From positions 62,001 through 126,000 of the forward strand of contig CAYWOR010000005.1 in the NCBI GenBank assembly GCA_964459995.1: DNA of 64,000 nucleotides, written 5' to 3'. Positions 52,165 through 61,800 of this stretch are shown piece by piece. The first letter of the stretch is position 1. Each line of letters begins with the position of its first letter. This DNA comes from CAZSHG01 sp964459995. Its GTDB lineage: Bacteria; UBP14; UBA6098. Made by a program: the position numbers and the translations under genes. A model generated the notes under the pieces. That model was given only the letters and a program-made list of their open reading frames with translations. It did no database searches and was not told the DNA's origin.

Positions 52165-53101
52165 TCACATCGGCAACGTCGCGGTTGTCTGCGGTGGCAC
52201 GACGAGTGAGCGCGAGGTTTCGCTCAAGTCCGGGAAGGCGGTTCACGGCGGCCTTATCGAAGCGGGCTGGGAGGCGGAGCTTCTCGATTGGCCGGAGTCC
52301 GATGTAGTGCTTCGTGTCGATGAGTTGCGTCGCTACGATGTCGTTTTCGTAGGGTATCACGGCGGCCCGGGCGAACGTGGCGAGGTTGCCGCGGCGTTGG
52401 GGCTTGCCGGAATTCCATTCACTGGAAGCGGGCCTACCGCAAGCGCCATCGCAATGGATAAACTGTTCACAAAAAGGCTTTTCGAGCAGGATGGAATACC
52501 GACGCCGAATTGGCTCGGATGGGATTCGCAAAAGGAGCCTTCGTCCGACGAGATTCTTCGCAGATGGCGATGGGGATTCCCAATCGTCGTAAAACCCTCT
52601 GGGGAAGGCTCGACGGTTGGTATCACAATCGCCGAAAATGAGGACGAGCTTGGAGCGGCGATTTCAGATGCGATTAAATACGACCGAAAACTGCTTTTCG
52701 AGGAATATATTCCCGGCAGGGAACTGACTTTCGCGGTGATAGAGGGGTTGGACACTCCGCCGGTGGAGATAATCCCGAAAAAGGGTTTCTACGATTTCGA
52801 GCACAAATACACCTCCGGAGCCAGCGAATATATTTGTCCGGCGCAGGTTCCCTCATCGGTTACATCTGAGCTAAAAGAGGTTTCCGAGCGCGTTTTTGGG
52901 TTGTTCGGTCTTCGACATTACGCCCGAGCGGATTTTCGCTTTGATGGCGAAAAAATCTATTGCTTGGAAATCAATTCCCTTCCGGGGATGACATCGTTGT
53001 CATTAGTGCCGATGGCGGCGAAAGCGGCCGGTGTCGGTTTCAGCGAGTTGGTTGATAGAATTACGCGGATGGCCTTAGGAGAAGCCCCTTCGCGAGGATA
53101 A
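52142..53101 (+). CDS. ddl: D-alanine--D-alanine ligase
   Basis: A 319-residue ATP-grasp ligase that makes the D-Ala-D-Ala dipeptide of peptidoglycan. Motifs: VVCGGTTSEREVSLKSG, FVGYHGGPGERG (the family usually reads xHGxxGEDG), GSGPTASAIAMDK, VVKPSGEGSTVGI, EEYIPGRELTFAVI, and CLEINSLPGMTSLSLVPMAAKAAG. The active-site serine region and C-terminal ENPG-like 'EINSLPGMT' are in place. Start ATG 52142 lies inside the DUF948 gene. Confidence 0.95.
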   Translation: MGKIGKTDHIGNVAVVCGGTTSEREVSLKSGKAVHGGLIEAGWEAELLDWPESDVVLRVDELRRYDVVFVGYHGGPGERGEVAAALGLAGIPFTGSGPTASAIAMDKLFTKRLFEQDGIPTPNWLGWDSQKEPSSDEILRRWRWGFPIVVKPSGEGSTVGITIAENEDELGAAISDAIKYDRKLLFEEYIPGRELTFAVIEGLDTPPVEIIPKKGFYDFEHKYTSGASEYICPAQVPSSVTSELKEVSERVFGLFGLRHYARADFRFDGEKIYCLEINSLPGMTSLSLVPMAAKAAGVGFSELVDRITRMALGEAPSRG

Positions 53102-53113
53102 ATTGGAGGTATT

Positions 53114-53697
53114 ATGTTCAACAAAGTATTTCTTATCGGACGTCTCGGGCAGGACCCGGAGATGAGATATACGCCGTCCGGAACCGCGGTTACGAGTTTC
53201 ACTTTNNNNNNNNNNNNNNNNNNNNNNNNNNNNNNNNNNNNNNNNNNNNNNNNNNNNNNNNNNNNNNNNNNNNNNNNNNNNNNNNNNNNNNNNNNNNNNN
53301 NNNNNAGGACCCGGAGATGAGATATACGCCGTCCGGAACCGCGGTTACGAGTTTCACTTTGGCCACAAACAAGCGTAAAAAGGGCAAAGACGGCAACTGG
53401 GGTGAGGAAACTACCTGGCACGATGTCATATGCTGGGGGAAAACCGCGGAATTTATGGCTGAATATGCCAAAAAGGGCAGGTTAGTTTTCGTCGAAGGAG
53501 AGCTCCAAAGAAGGAATTGGGAGGATAGAAACGGACAGAAACGGGTAAGTGTGGAAGTTGTCGCATGGAACCTCCAGCTTCTGGAGTGGGGAGAGAAAGG
53601 CTCACATTCCTCCAGTGGAGGCGGAAGCCGCAAACCCGCACCGCCTGAACCGCCGCCTTCGGATTTTGGCGAGACCGAGGACGATGTCCCATTTTAG
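53114..53697 (+). CDS. ssb: Single-stranded DNA-binding protein, interrupted by an assembly gap
   Basis: SSB binds single-stranded DNA in replication and repair. The N-terminus (MFNKVFLIGRLGQDPEMRYT) is left of the gap and the remainder (TSFTLATNKRKKGKDGNW, WHDVICWGKTAEFMAEY, FVEGELQRRNW, and the acidic tip DDVPF that recruits partners) is right of it. The 55 bases before and after the N run are identical, so joining them gives one open frame of 142 residues, a normal SSB. The split is therefore an assembly artefact, not a lesion. GGAGG precedes the ATG. A terminator follows. Confidence 0.95.
53151..53360. other. Assembly gap: 100 Ns flanked by identical 55-base copies
   Basis: Ns run from 53206 to 53305. 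Bases 53151-53205 and 53306-53360 are identical. The pattern fits two contigs that overlap by an assembler k-mer of 55 and were joined with a default-sized gap. The true sequence is most simply 155 bases shorter than shown. Confidence 0.93.
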
Positions 53698-53722
53698 GGA
53701 ATAATCGCACAATTAAAACACA

Positions 53723-53748
53723 AAAAGGGCGACTCGTGTCGCCCTTTT
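53723..53748. terminator. Bidirectional terminator between ssb and ptsI
   Basis: A perfect 11-bp stem AAAAGGGCGAC (53723-53733) with GTCGCCCTTTT (53738-53748), 4-base loop. The A/T ends serve as U tracts in both directions. Confidence 0.88.
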
Positions 53749-53795
53749 ACTATTTATATAGCGCTCAAATTGCCGTGTATTGGTTTTCAAGCCGG

Positions 53796-55559
53796 TTAAA
53801 GTATCTTCGAATACCCCTCGAAAAACTCGTCCGGAAGAAATTCCGAGGCCTTTTGGTCGAGATAGGCGACGACCTCGTCGTGGGAGGAAAGCCTAAGACA
53901 ATCATCGGCGATTTTCCGAGCATCTTTTCGGCTGATTGAATGGATAATGCCCTTTATTTTCGGCACCGAGGGCGGATTTACCGATAGTTCGTCGATTCCA
54001 AGACCCACCAAAAGAATTGTAGCACGCGGATCCGCCGCGATTTCGCCGCAAAGGCCGCACCAAATCCCCTCCTGATGAGCAGACACGATTGTTTTGTGTA
54101 TCAGCTGTAGCACCGCCGGATTGAAACTCTGGTAAAGATGGCTGATTCGTTGGTTCCCGCGGTCAACTGCGAGGGTATATTGCACGAGATCGTTTGTGCC
54201 GATCGAGAAGAAATCGACCAATGTCGCCATCTCGCGGGAAAGAAGCGCCGCGCTGGGCACCTCGACCATGATCCCGACCTCGAGGTTGTCATGATATTCG
54301 AGGCCTTCCTCTCTAAGCTCTTCTTTGGATTCCTGAACCAATTGGTTTGCGAGCCTCACCTCATCTACATTCGAGATCATCGGGAACATCATTTTAACAT
54401 TGCGATTATGAGCCGCGCGGAGGATTGCCCGAATCTGCGTTTTTAGAATGCGCGGGCGAGAAAGGCCTATGCGGATAGCTCTCCATCCGAGAAAAGGGTT
54501 CGGTTCGAAGGGGGTTCCGAGTATCTCGGAAAATTTATCGCCGCCGATATCGAAGGTTCTGATAATCAAGGGGTTGGGGTTGATTTTGTCGGCGAGAGAG
54601 CGATAGACGCGTGTTTGTTCTTCTTCGCCCGGAAGGCTTGAGGAGCGAGTATAAAGAAGCTCCGTGCGGAAAAGCCCGACGCCGTCCGAGTTGTATTTGA
54701 GAACAGAATCGACCTCGCCGGGAAGCTCGATGTTCGAGCCCACCGATACTTTGTGGTTGTCGGTCGTAACCGCCTTTTCGTTGATATATTTCGATATCCA
54801 TTCTTTGCGGCGCTGTTTGGCTTTTTGCATTTCGCGATAGACCGCGAGAATTTCCTCGGTCGGGTTTATCACAACTTTGCCGTTGGAGCCGTCGATGATG
54901 ACTAAATCCCCGGTTGCGATATGATCGGTAACGCCGTCGAGACCAATAACGCATGGAATCTCCATTGTGCGTGTCATAATGGCAACATGGGAGGTAGTTC
55001 CTCCCATTTCGAGGGCGATGCCGATGAACCTGTTGTGGAAAAGATGCGCCGTCTCGGATGGCGCCAGATGCTGAACCACAAGGATTCTATCCTCGGCGAC
55101 GTCTCTGATTACATGATGGCTGAGTTCGAGAAGATTCGACAGCACGCGCCTTCGGACATCGCGAAGGTCGTGTGCGCGGTCGGCCATAATCGGGTCGTCC
55201 TGAGAGTCGAGGACCTCGATTCCCTTGCTAATTACCTTATCGAAAGCGGATTCCGCGCTAAAAAGGTGTTTACGTATGACTTCTTCGGTTTCATCGATGA
55301 CCGAGACGTCGGACAGCAACATTATCTGGGTTTCGATAATCGCGGCGGAGTCTTCGCCCATTGTTTTTGCGACACTCGCTTGAATTTGGACAAGCTGGTC
55401 TTTTGATTTGCGGACAGCGGTTCTAAACCGCTCCAATTCGCTATCTACCTGTTGTTCGAAGATTTTTCCGTTCTCGACGGTAATCTCCCCTCGTTCAATA
55501 CGGAAAGCCTGCGCGATAGCTATTCCGGGGGAAACCCCGATTCCCTCCAAAATTTTCAT
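53796..55559 (-). CDS. ptsI: Phosphoenolpyruvate-protein phosphotransferase (PTS enzyme I)
   Basis: A 587-residue enzyme I that moves phosphate from PEP to HPr. The phospho-histidine motif GGTTSHVAIMTR is near residue 190; the PEP-binding domain has VGLFRTELLYTR, FDIGGDKF, MFPMISNVDEVR, GIMVEVPSAAL and the active-site Cys in WCGLCGEIAAD. Full length. No ptsH or EII gene is in the window. It lies 15 bases after an ion-transporter gene. Confidence 0.95.
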   Translation of the reverse strand: MKILEGIGVSPGIAIAQAFRIERGEITVENGKIFEQQVDSELERFRTAVRKSKDQLVQIQASVAKTMGEDSAAIIETQIMLLSDVSVIDETEEVIRKHLFSAESAFDKVISKGIEVLDSQDDPIMADRAHDLRDVRRRVLSNLLELSHHVIRDVAEDRILVVQHLAPSETAHLFHNRFIGIALEMGGTTSHVAIMTRTMEIPCVIGLDGVTDHIATGDLVIIDGSNGKVVINPTEEILAVYREMQKAKQRRKEWISKYINEKAVTTDNHKVSVGSNIELPGEVDSVLKYNSDGVGLFRTELLYTRSSSLPGEEEQTRVYRSLADKINPNPLIIRTFDIGGDKFSEILGTPFEPNPFLGWRAIRIGLSRPRILKTQIRAILRAAHNRNVKMMFPMISNVDEVRLANQLVQESKEELREEGLEYHDNLEVGIMVEVPSAALLSREMATLVDFFSIGTNDLVQYTLAVDRGNQRISHLYQSFNPAVLQLIHKTIVSAHQEGIWCGLCGEIAADPRATILLVGLGIDELSVNPPSVPKIKGIIHSISRKDARKIADDCLRLSSHDEVVAYLDQKASEFLPDEFFEGYSKIL

Positions 55560-55574
55560 TTTCTTCTGACCGTC

Positions 55575-56846
55575 CTAAATAAGGTATCTAATAAAAACAT
55601 AAATCGTTCCTAAAATCGCAGACATCACAACGGATAGAAAACCATATTTGAAATACATCCCAAATGTGATCTTATGTTTCGATTGTTCAGCGATTCCTGA
55701 GACAACAACATTTGGGCTGGCCGCAATAATCGTGCCGTTTCCGCCTATGTTCACACCTATCGCCATAGCCCACCATAGAGCTTTTGTCGCGGAGGGGTCG
55801 CCAAGATGAATTGCGAGCTTTTCGACGAGGGGTATCATCATTGCGGTGAAGGGGATGTTATCCAGGAAACTGCATATCAAAGAGCCGCCCCAAAGCAATC
55901 CGCCCGAGAGGATTAGAACGTTGTCCGTCTTGGAGACAATCCATTTGAATAGGCTCATGATCACGCCGGACGTCTCTAATCCACCTACCATTATAAATAA
56001 ACCTGCGAAAAAAAACAGCGAATTCCATTCGATTTTTTCGAGGTATTCGATTGGATTACCGGGCACTATGAGCATCAGCAAAGATGCCCCCGCAATAGCG
56101 ACTGTCGCCGGGTGAAGCCCGAGAAGGTTATGTAGTGCGAAACCGAGGATTGTAGCCGCTAAGACCGCAAGGCATTTCGCCAGAAGTTTTTTGTCCTTTA
56201 TCGCGCGTGATGGATCCATTTTAACGGCATCTTTGACCGGTTTAGAACCCAGCTCTTTTTTGAAAGCGAGTTTGAGAAATCCGAGGTTGGCTAGGAAAAT
56301 TAAGATGGTTATCGGGAAAATGTGGATAAGAAAATCATTGAAGGTTAATTCGGCGGCGGTGCCTATCATAATGTTTGGCGGCGCACCGATGAGGGTTGCC
56401 ATTCCACCGATATTAGCCGAGATAATCAACGCGACGAGATAGGGAAAGACCTTCACTCGAAGAGCGTCCGCGATGAAAATCATAATCGGGGTGAAAAGCA
56501 GAACTGTTGTTACATTATCCAAAAAGGCTGAAACGAGTGCGGTCAACAGCGAGAACATAACAAGCAGACGCCATGGGCGACCTTTCGCACCGCGGACACC
56601 TTTTATAGCAATATATTCGAAGAACCCGGTCTCGCGCGTGATATTGACAATAATCATCATTCCCATCAGCAGGAAGATAGTATTAAAATCAATGTTCGCT
56701 ACGGCTTGCGACTGCGAAATGATACCGAAGACAATCATCAAAACCGCCGCAAACACCGCAACCTTCGTCCGATGAATTTTCTCGGAGGAAATCAGAATAT
56801 AGGCCGCGAGGAAAACCGATATTGCTATGTAGGCTTGTGTGCTCAT
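55575..56846 (-). CDS. ArsB/NhaD-family ion transporter
   Basis: A 423-residue membrane protein with about 11 hydrophobic segments in two inverted halves. Motifs LLFTPIMIFIADALRV, GMATLIGAPPNIMIG and, in the second half, GGNGTIIAASPNVVVSGIA are typical of the ion-transporter superfamily (ArsB, NhaD, SLC13-like). It may be a Na+/H+ antiporter or an anion permease; no ars gene is near. No Shine-Dalgarno; its -10 box lies 12 bases before the ATG. Confidence 0.85.
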   Translation of the reverse strand: MSTQAYIAISVFLAAYILISSEKIHRTKVAVFAAVLMIVFGIISQSQAVANIDFNTIFLLMGMMIIVNITRETGFFEYIAIKGVRGAKGRPWRLLVMFSLLTALVSAFLDNVTTVLLFTPIMIFIADALRVKVFPYLVALIISANIGGMATLIGAPPNIMIGTAAELTFNDFLIHIFPITILIFLANLGFLKLAFKKELGSKPVKDAVKMDPSRAIKDKKLLAKCLAVLAATILGFALHNLLGLHPATVAIAGASLLMLIVPGNPIEYLEKIEWNSLFFFAGLFIMVGGLETSGVIMSLFKWIVSKTDNVLILSGGLLWGGSLICSFLDNIPFTAMMIPLVEKLAIHLGDPSATKALWWAMAIGVNIGGNGTIIAASPNVVVSGIAEQSKHKITFGMYFKYGFLSVVMSAILGTIYVFIRYLI

Positions 56847-56858
56847 ATAAAACGATAC

Positions 56859-56886
56859 ATAATATATTGAAAGACAAATATTTCAA
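56859..56886 (-). promoter_or_regulatory. Promoter of the transporter-ptsI operon
   Basis: On the minus strand TTGAAA (56886-56881), 16 bases, TATTAT (56864-56859), then 12 bases to the ATG. The leader would be about 5 bases. Confidence 0.55.
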
Positions 56887-56938
56887 GAGAATTCTCAAAT
56901 AGCGCCGTTATAAAATTGAAACAAAATGTAAAAAGGGC

Positions 56939-56966
56939 TTGACATTTTGTATTAAATGCTTATCTT
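56939..56966 (+). promoter_or_regulatory. sppA promoter
   Basis: TTGACA (56939-56944), 16 bases, TATCTT (56961-56966); leader with AAGGTGG before the ATG at 57004. It diverges from the transporter promoter. Confidence 0.65.
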
Positions 56967-57003
56967 GCCAATGTCGAAAGAAATTTATACAAGGTGGTTC
57001 AAA

Positions 57004-58734
57004 ATGAAAAAGACCTTAATAATCATCGCAATCGTGCTCGTAGTGATCTTCGGGCTGATGGCTTCGATGGTTTATCTTCAGAAGAAGCTTATCTCCGGCT
57101 CGGTGCCGAAGGTGAAAAGCGGATCGGTTCTCGTTGTCGATTTTTCGAGGAATTACCCGGAAAAGAGCGGTTATGATTTCCAAGGGTTCAAAATTAAACG
57201 CAAGGAAAGCTTAATCTCGCTTATTAAGGCAATCGAGTCGGCAGGCGATGATGCGAATATCAATGCAATGGCGATAAAAACGCCCGGTTTGTCGCTTCGG
57301 TTTGCTCAAACCGATGAGGTCGCCGAGGCTATCAAGAAGTTCAAAAAATCGGGAAAACCGGTTTACGCCTATTTCGATAACGCGAGCATGGGCGGATATC
57401 TTCTCGCTTCGTTGGCGGACACAATCTATATGACCCCCAGCGGCGAGGTTATGTTCCTCGGAATGTCGATTGCGCCGATGTTTTTCGCGGGGACTTCGGA
57501 GAAAATCGGGGTCGGTTGGGATGTTATCCAACTCGGCGATTTCAAGGGCGCTTCGGAGATGTTCGTGAACAAAAAGTTTTCCGCGCCTTACAAGGAAACC
57601 CTCGTTCGGTTGTTGGACGGTCTCTACTACGGCTGGGTGGACAATATTGCTGAAAGACGCGGTTTTCCGCTTGATTCTGTGCTCGCGATGGTCGATTATG
57701 GCGTCTTTTACGGCGATGAAGCTCTCGAGTGGGGCTTGGTCGATTCGCTAATCTATCCGCAGGATTTCGAGAAGATAATCGAGAATTTGACCGGCGATGA
57801 CAAAACGCGGAAGATTGGCCCGGGAAGCTATGCAAGTGCACGTAAACTTCTCGACGGTAAAAAGAAAATCGCCGTTATCTATGGTCTCGGCTCGATTCAT
57901 ACCGGCAAATCCGAAACGCCGAATCCCTTTGGAGGTTCAGAATCTATAGGCTCGGAGACTTTCTCGAAGGCTATCGACGACGCGGCGGAAGACGACAAGG
58001 TCGAGGCAATCGTCCTTCGTGTCGATTCTCCGGGCGGAAGCGCTTTGGCGAGCGACATAATTTGGAAATCGGTTATCGAGGCGAAGAAAAAGAAGCCCGT
58101 GATTGTTAGTATGGGCGGAACAGCGGCCAGCGGAGGCTATTATATCAGCATGGCCGCAGACTCGATTTTCTGCGATCCTAACACAATAACCGGCTCTATC
58201 GGAGTCATTTTTATGAAGGCTTATTTCGAGAATTTATTCGAGTGGGCCGGAATAACGGTGGATTCTGTTAACCGTGGGGCTTTATCAAACCAGTTCACGC
58301 TGTATAAGGGTATGGACGAGGTTGGGTATGAGGCCTTTGGAAGGATGATCAGCAAAATTTACGACGATTTCGCTGGAAAAGCCGCCGAGGGCAGAGGGAT
58401 TTCTGTTGATTCCATGCAATACCTCGCCCAAGGCCGTATCTGGCATGGCAAAGATGCTGTCGAGGTCGGTCTTGTGGACAGAATCGCCGGTCTTTCGGAG
58501 GTCATCGATGTCGCCGCGAAAATGGCCGGTGTCGATCCGAAAGAGGTTGGAATCAAGACATATCCTGCGGAGAAAAGCTTCTTTGAGTTTGCGATCGAGC
58601 TTTCCGCGCCAAAAATCAAATCGCCACTTCCGAAACAAATAAACGAGGCACTCGCCCCTGTTTTTGAGGCCGCAACGCTATTCGTGCCGGGAGAACCTCT
58701 TGCAATAATGCCCTATCGAATCGAAACAAACTAA
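57004..58734 (+). CDS. sppA: Signal peptide peptidase SppA (long, tandem-domain form)
   Basis: A 576-residue S49 peptidase that degrades cleaved signal peptides at the membrane. An N-terminal anchor (ILIIIAIVLVVIFGLMASMVY-like segment, about 5-25) is followed by two crotonase-like domains. The lysine of the first domain lies in the FDNASMGGYLLAS region, and the nucleophile Ser is in MGGTAASGGYYISMAAD; LRVDSPGGSALASD is the family motif. An in-frame ATG at 56956 lies across the -10 box, so ATG 57004 with AAGGTGG is the start. Confidence 0.93.
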   Translation: MKKTLIIIAIVLVVIFGLMASMVYLQKKLISGSVPKVKSGSVLVVDFSRNYPEKSGYDFQGFKIKRKESLISLIKAIESAGDDANINAMAIKTPGLSLRFAQTDEVAEAIKKFKKSGKPVYAYFDNASMGGYLLASLADTIYMTPSGEVMFLGMSIAPMFFAGTSEKIGVGWDVIQLGDFKGASEMFVNKKFSAPYKETLVRLLDGLYYGWVDNIAERRGFPLDSVLAMVDYGVFYGDEALEWGLVDSLIYPQDFEKIIENLTGDDKTRKIGPGSYASARKLLDGKKKIAVIYGLGSIHTGKSETPNPFGGSESIGSETFSKAIDDAAEDDKVEAIVLRVDSPGGSALASDIIWKSVIEAKKKKPVIVSMGGTAASGGYYISMAADSIFCDPNTITGSIGVIFMKAYFENLFEWAGITVDSVNRGALSNQFTLYKGMDEVGYEAFGRMISKIYDDFAGKAAEGRGISVDSMQYLAQGRIWHGKDAVEVGLVDRIAGLSEVIDVAAKMAGVDPKEVGIKTYPAEKSFFEFAIELSAPKIKSPLPKQINEALAPVFEAATLFVPGEPLAIMPYRIETN

Positions 58735-58752
58735 CTCCCCTGTTAGATAAAG

Positions 58753-58791
58753 CGAAAAGCGCTCTTTTGTTCGGAGCGCTTTTCGTCTTTT
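58753..58791. terminator. Terminator between sppA and the oxidoreductase operon
   Basis: A perfect 12-bp stem CGAAAAGCGCTC (58753-58764) with GAGCGCTTTTCG (58774-58785), then TCTTTT. It separates converging genes and may work both ways. Confidence 0.85.
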
Positions 58792-58803
58792 ATGTGATTG
58801 CCC

Positions 58804-61800
58804 TTAATTTGCTATCTTGTTTTCCCGCTTTAGCTTAGCGATGTATCGCGAGAGGGAATCCCCCGGAATCGCTCGTGGAGGGGAAATCTCGAACCATGCC
58901 TTGTCGATGGTATATTCCGACTTATTCGAGGGCAGTTTAAGGGGAATGTCGAAATCGGTATCGGCAAATCCCATCGCTGTGCAGATTTTCGCCAGTAGTT
59001 CGCTATTCTGCATTCCGTGGGGCGCGGCGAAGGCGGGGTTCGTCTCGTTCATCTCGCCGAGAGTATTGACGAAGGTTCCCTCGATCTCGCCGAAAGCGGT
59101 CAGCGGAAGGACTATTTTCGCGGTTTCGGTAGTTTTGGTCGGAAGGAAATCCGCGACAGCAATGATTCTGCCCAGTGCGCCTTCGTTAAAGCCTTCGGGG
59201 TCTTCACCGAAGGAAATCGCGGCTTCGATCTCGCCGTTACTTACCGCATCGCATAGTTTTTTCGACTTGCCGAGAATCGCTTTGAGGCCGAGGGCGTTCG
59301 ATTCGCCGGAGATTAGAATCACCTTCGCGCCAAATCTTTCCGCGATTTTCGCGATTAGGGCACGGTCGCCAAAACTCGCGACAGGCGTGTCTTCCGCAGA
59401 GTAGATTATCACCGGTTTTTCCGCCGAACCGAGGTTTTCCGCTATTTTCTCGATTATATTTACTTCAATACCCGCCATTTCAGAGGCTTTGACGATGTCG
59501 AAATCGCCGGAGAGCGCGCCGAGAAGGGCAGAGTGGGTTCCGCGTTTATTGCGAATTCGCAAATCGGCGGTGCGGTCGAATTTCGATTCGTTCGGTCCAA
59601 CCGCGATAAGTTTCGCGCCGTCGAAATGCGCCTTGTTGATTCGGAATCCCACCACCGGATGGGTTGTCTCGACCGCACCGTCGATTAGGAGGATGGCGTC
59701 GGAAACAGCAAGATCGGCGAAATCGCCGGTGGAAATCTCCATGCCGTCATATTCGAGCCGTGTTGTGTGGGTTATCGAGCCGACAAGCTCGGTGCCGATA
59801 CATTCGGCGAGCTTTTTCGCCATAGCGATGTCCTCCAGCGGCAGTCTCGGCGATACGAGGAGGGCGATTTTGGCGGCATCATACTTTTCTATTTCCTTAG
59901 TGATGGCTTCGATGGCCTCATCGATTTCGACTTCTGAGCCATCGACAGTCGCTCTGCGTATTCTATCGTCGCTCTGAATGAAACTCGCCCCGAAACGCCC
60001 GCGGAAACAAGCGTAGCCGTCCTCGGGAATTCCTATCTCGATCAGAGAAGTGCCTATTTTTCCGATTTTAAGCTCGCACCCTATCGAACAGAACCCGCAT
60101 ACGGAGTCCGTCCATTCCAGAATCCACGGCCCGGGTTTAGGCGTGAAAGCCTTAAACTCAATCGCGCCGGTTGGGCATGCGGAAATGCACATTCCGCAAC
60201 TCTCGCAATCGGTTTCTATGAGGGGCTTTTCAAGCTCCGGACGAATCGCCGCTACAAAACCCCGGTTGACAAAACCATAGACATTGCGCCCCACGACCTC
60301 ATCGGAACAGATTCGCACACATCTTCCGCAAAGAATGCACTTGTTCTGGTCGAGGCGAATGAAGGGATGGCGGTCGTCCGGGTCGAATTTCGACAACCCG
60401 CCGAGGTATCTTTCGACATCGATGGCGTATTCGGTGGAAAGTCGTTTCAGCTCGCAGGTAAAAACGCTGGCGCAACCGCATTCGAGACAACGTGTTACTT
60501 CAAATTCGGCGTCTTCGTCGGCCATTCCGGTCTCGACCTCGGTGAAACTTTTCAAGCGCTCTTCGACCGGAAGTTCCTGCAAATGTTTTCTTTCGGACTT
60601 TTCGAACTGCGAAAACTCCTCCTCGGGCGGTTTTCCCCAAATGTCTTTTTTGCTGATGAACTCGCCGGGGATGGCCTTGATTTCGCCCTGGGTCATATAG
60701 TGATGCATGGCATAGGCGGCTTTTTTCCCTGCGGCTATGGCTTCGATTGCGGTCGCGGCGCCGGTAACATCGTCGCCGCCGGCGAAAATTCCCTCGATGT
60801 TGGTCGCGCCGGTGTCCATGTCGGCTTCGAAGGTGCGCCAGCGGTTGAGTTCCGGGCGGCATTCATCAGGTTCTCCGGCGATACATTCCTCGTCCATAAT
60901 CTGGCCGATTGCGGCGATTGCCCAATCGCACTCGATAATGAACTCGCTCCCTTCCTTTGGCACTGGGCGTCTGCGTCCGGAGGCGTCCGGTTCGCCCAGT
61001 GTCATTTCGATACACTCGAGGGCTTTCAGCCTGCCGTTGTCGTCGGCGATTGCACGCACCGGAACCGCGAGCAAACGGAATTTTACCCCCTCCTTTTCGG
61101 CCTCATCGACCTCGATATCCAGGGCGGGCATCTGTTTGCGCGCTCTGCGATAGACCAGCGTTACCTCGTCCGCGCCGAGGCGAAGAGAAGTCCGTGCGCA
61201 GTCGATAGCGGTGTTTCCGCCGCCGATGACGACAACCTTGCCCCCAAGACGCAGTTCACATTCTTTTTGACATCTTTCGAGAAAGCGCACTCCGCCGATG
61301 AAACCCTCGATTGTGTCCTCCCCCTCGATTTCCATCGGACGGTTTTCCTGCGTGCCAATGCCCACAAAAACCGAGTCGTAGTCGCGCTTGAGATCCTGCA
61401 ATGAGAAGTCCTTGCCGAGAGATTTGTTATAATTAATCTTCACACCGAGTTCGGTGATTTTTTCTATTTCAGCGTCGAGGACATCGTCAGGAAGACGGTA
61501 GGTAGGGATACCGTAACGGAGCATTCCGCCGGCCTTTTCCATCGCCTCGAAGACCTCGACCTGATGGCCGCGTTCAGCGAGATAATACGCACATGTCAGC
61601 CCCGCCGGCCCCGCGCCGACGACAGCGACCCTCTTGCCGGTAATCTCTCCGGCTTTTGAATGATAAGTATCCGCGCTCGACTCGTTTTTGTCGCTGGCGA
61701 ACCGTTTCAGGAAGTCGATGCTGACGCGGTCATCGAAGATGTTGCGTCGGCATTCGTCCTCACAGGGGCGCGTGCAGACTCGTCCGCATGTGGCGACGAA

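Noticed and set aside
53151..53360. Tandem duplication in ssb
   Set aside because: The duplicate flanks a 100-N scaffold gap and is explained by contig-end overlap.
60367..61404. A 345-codon plus-strand frame opposite the StnC-like gene
   Set aside because: Antisense shadow of a strongly supported coding gene.
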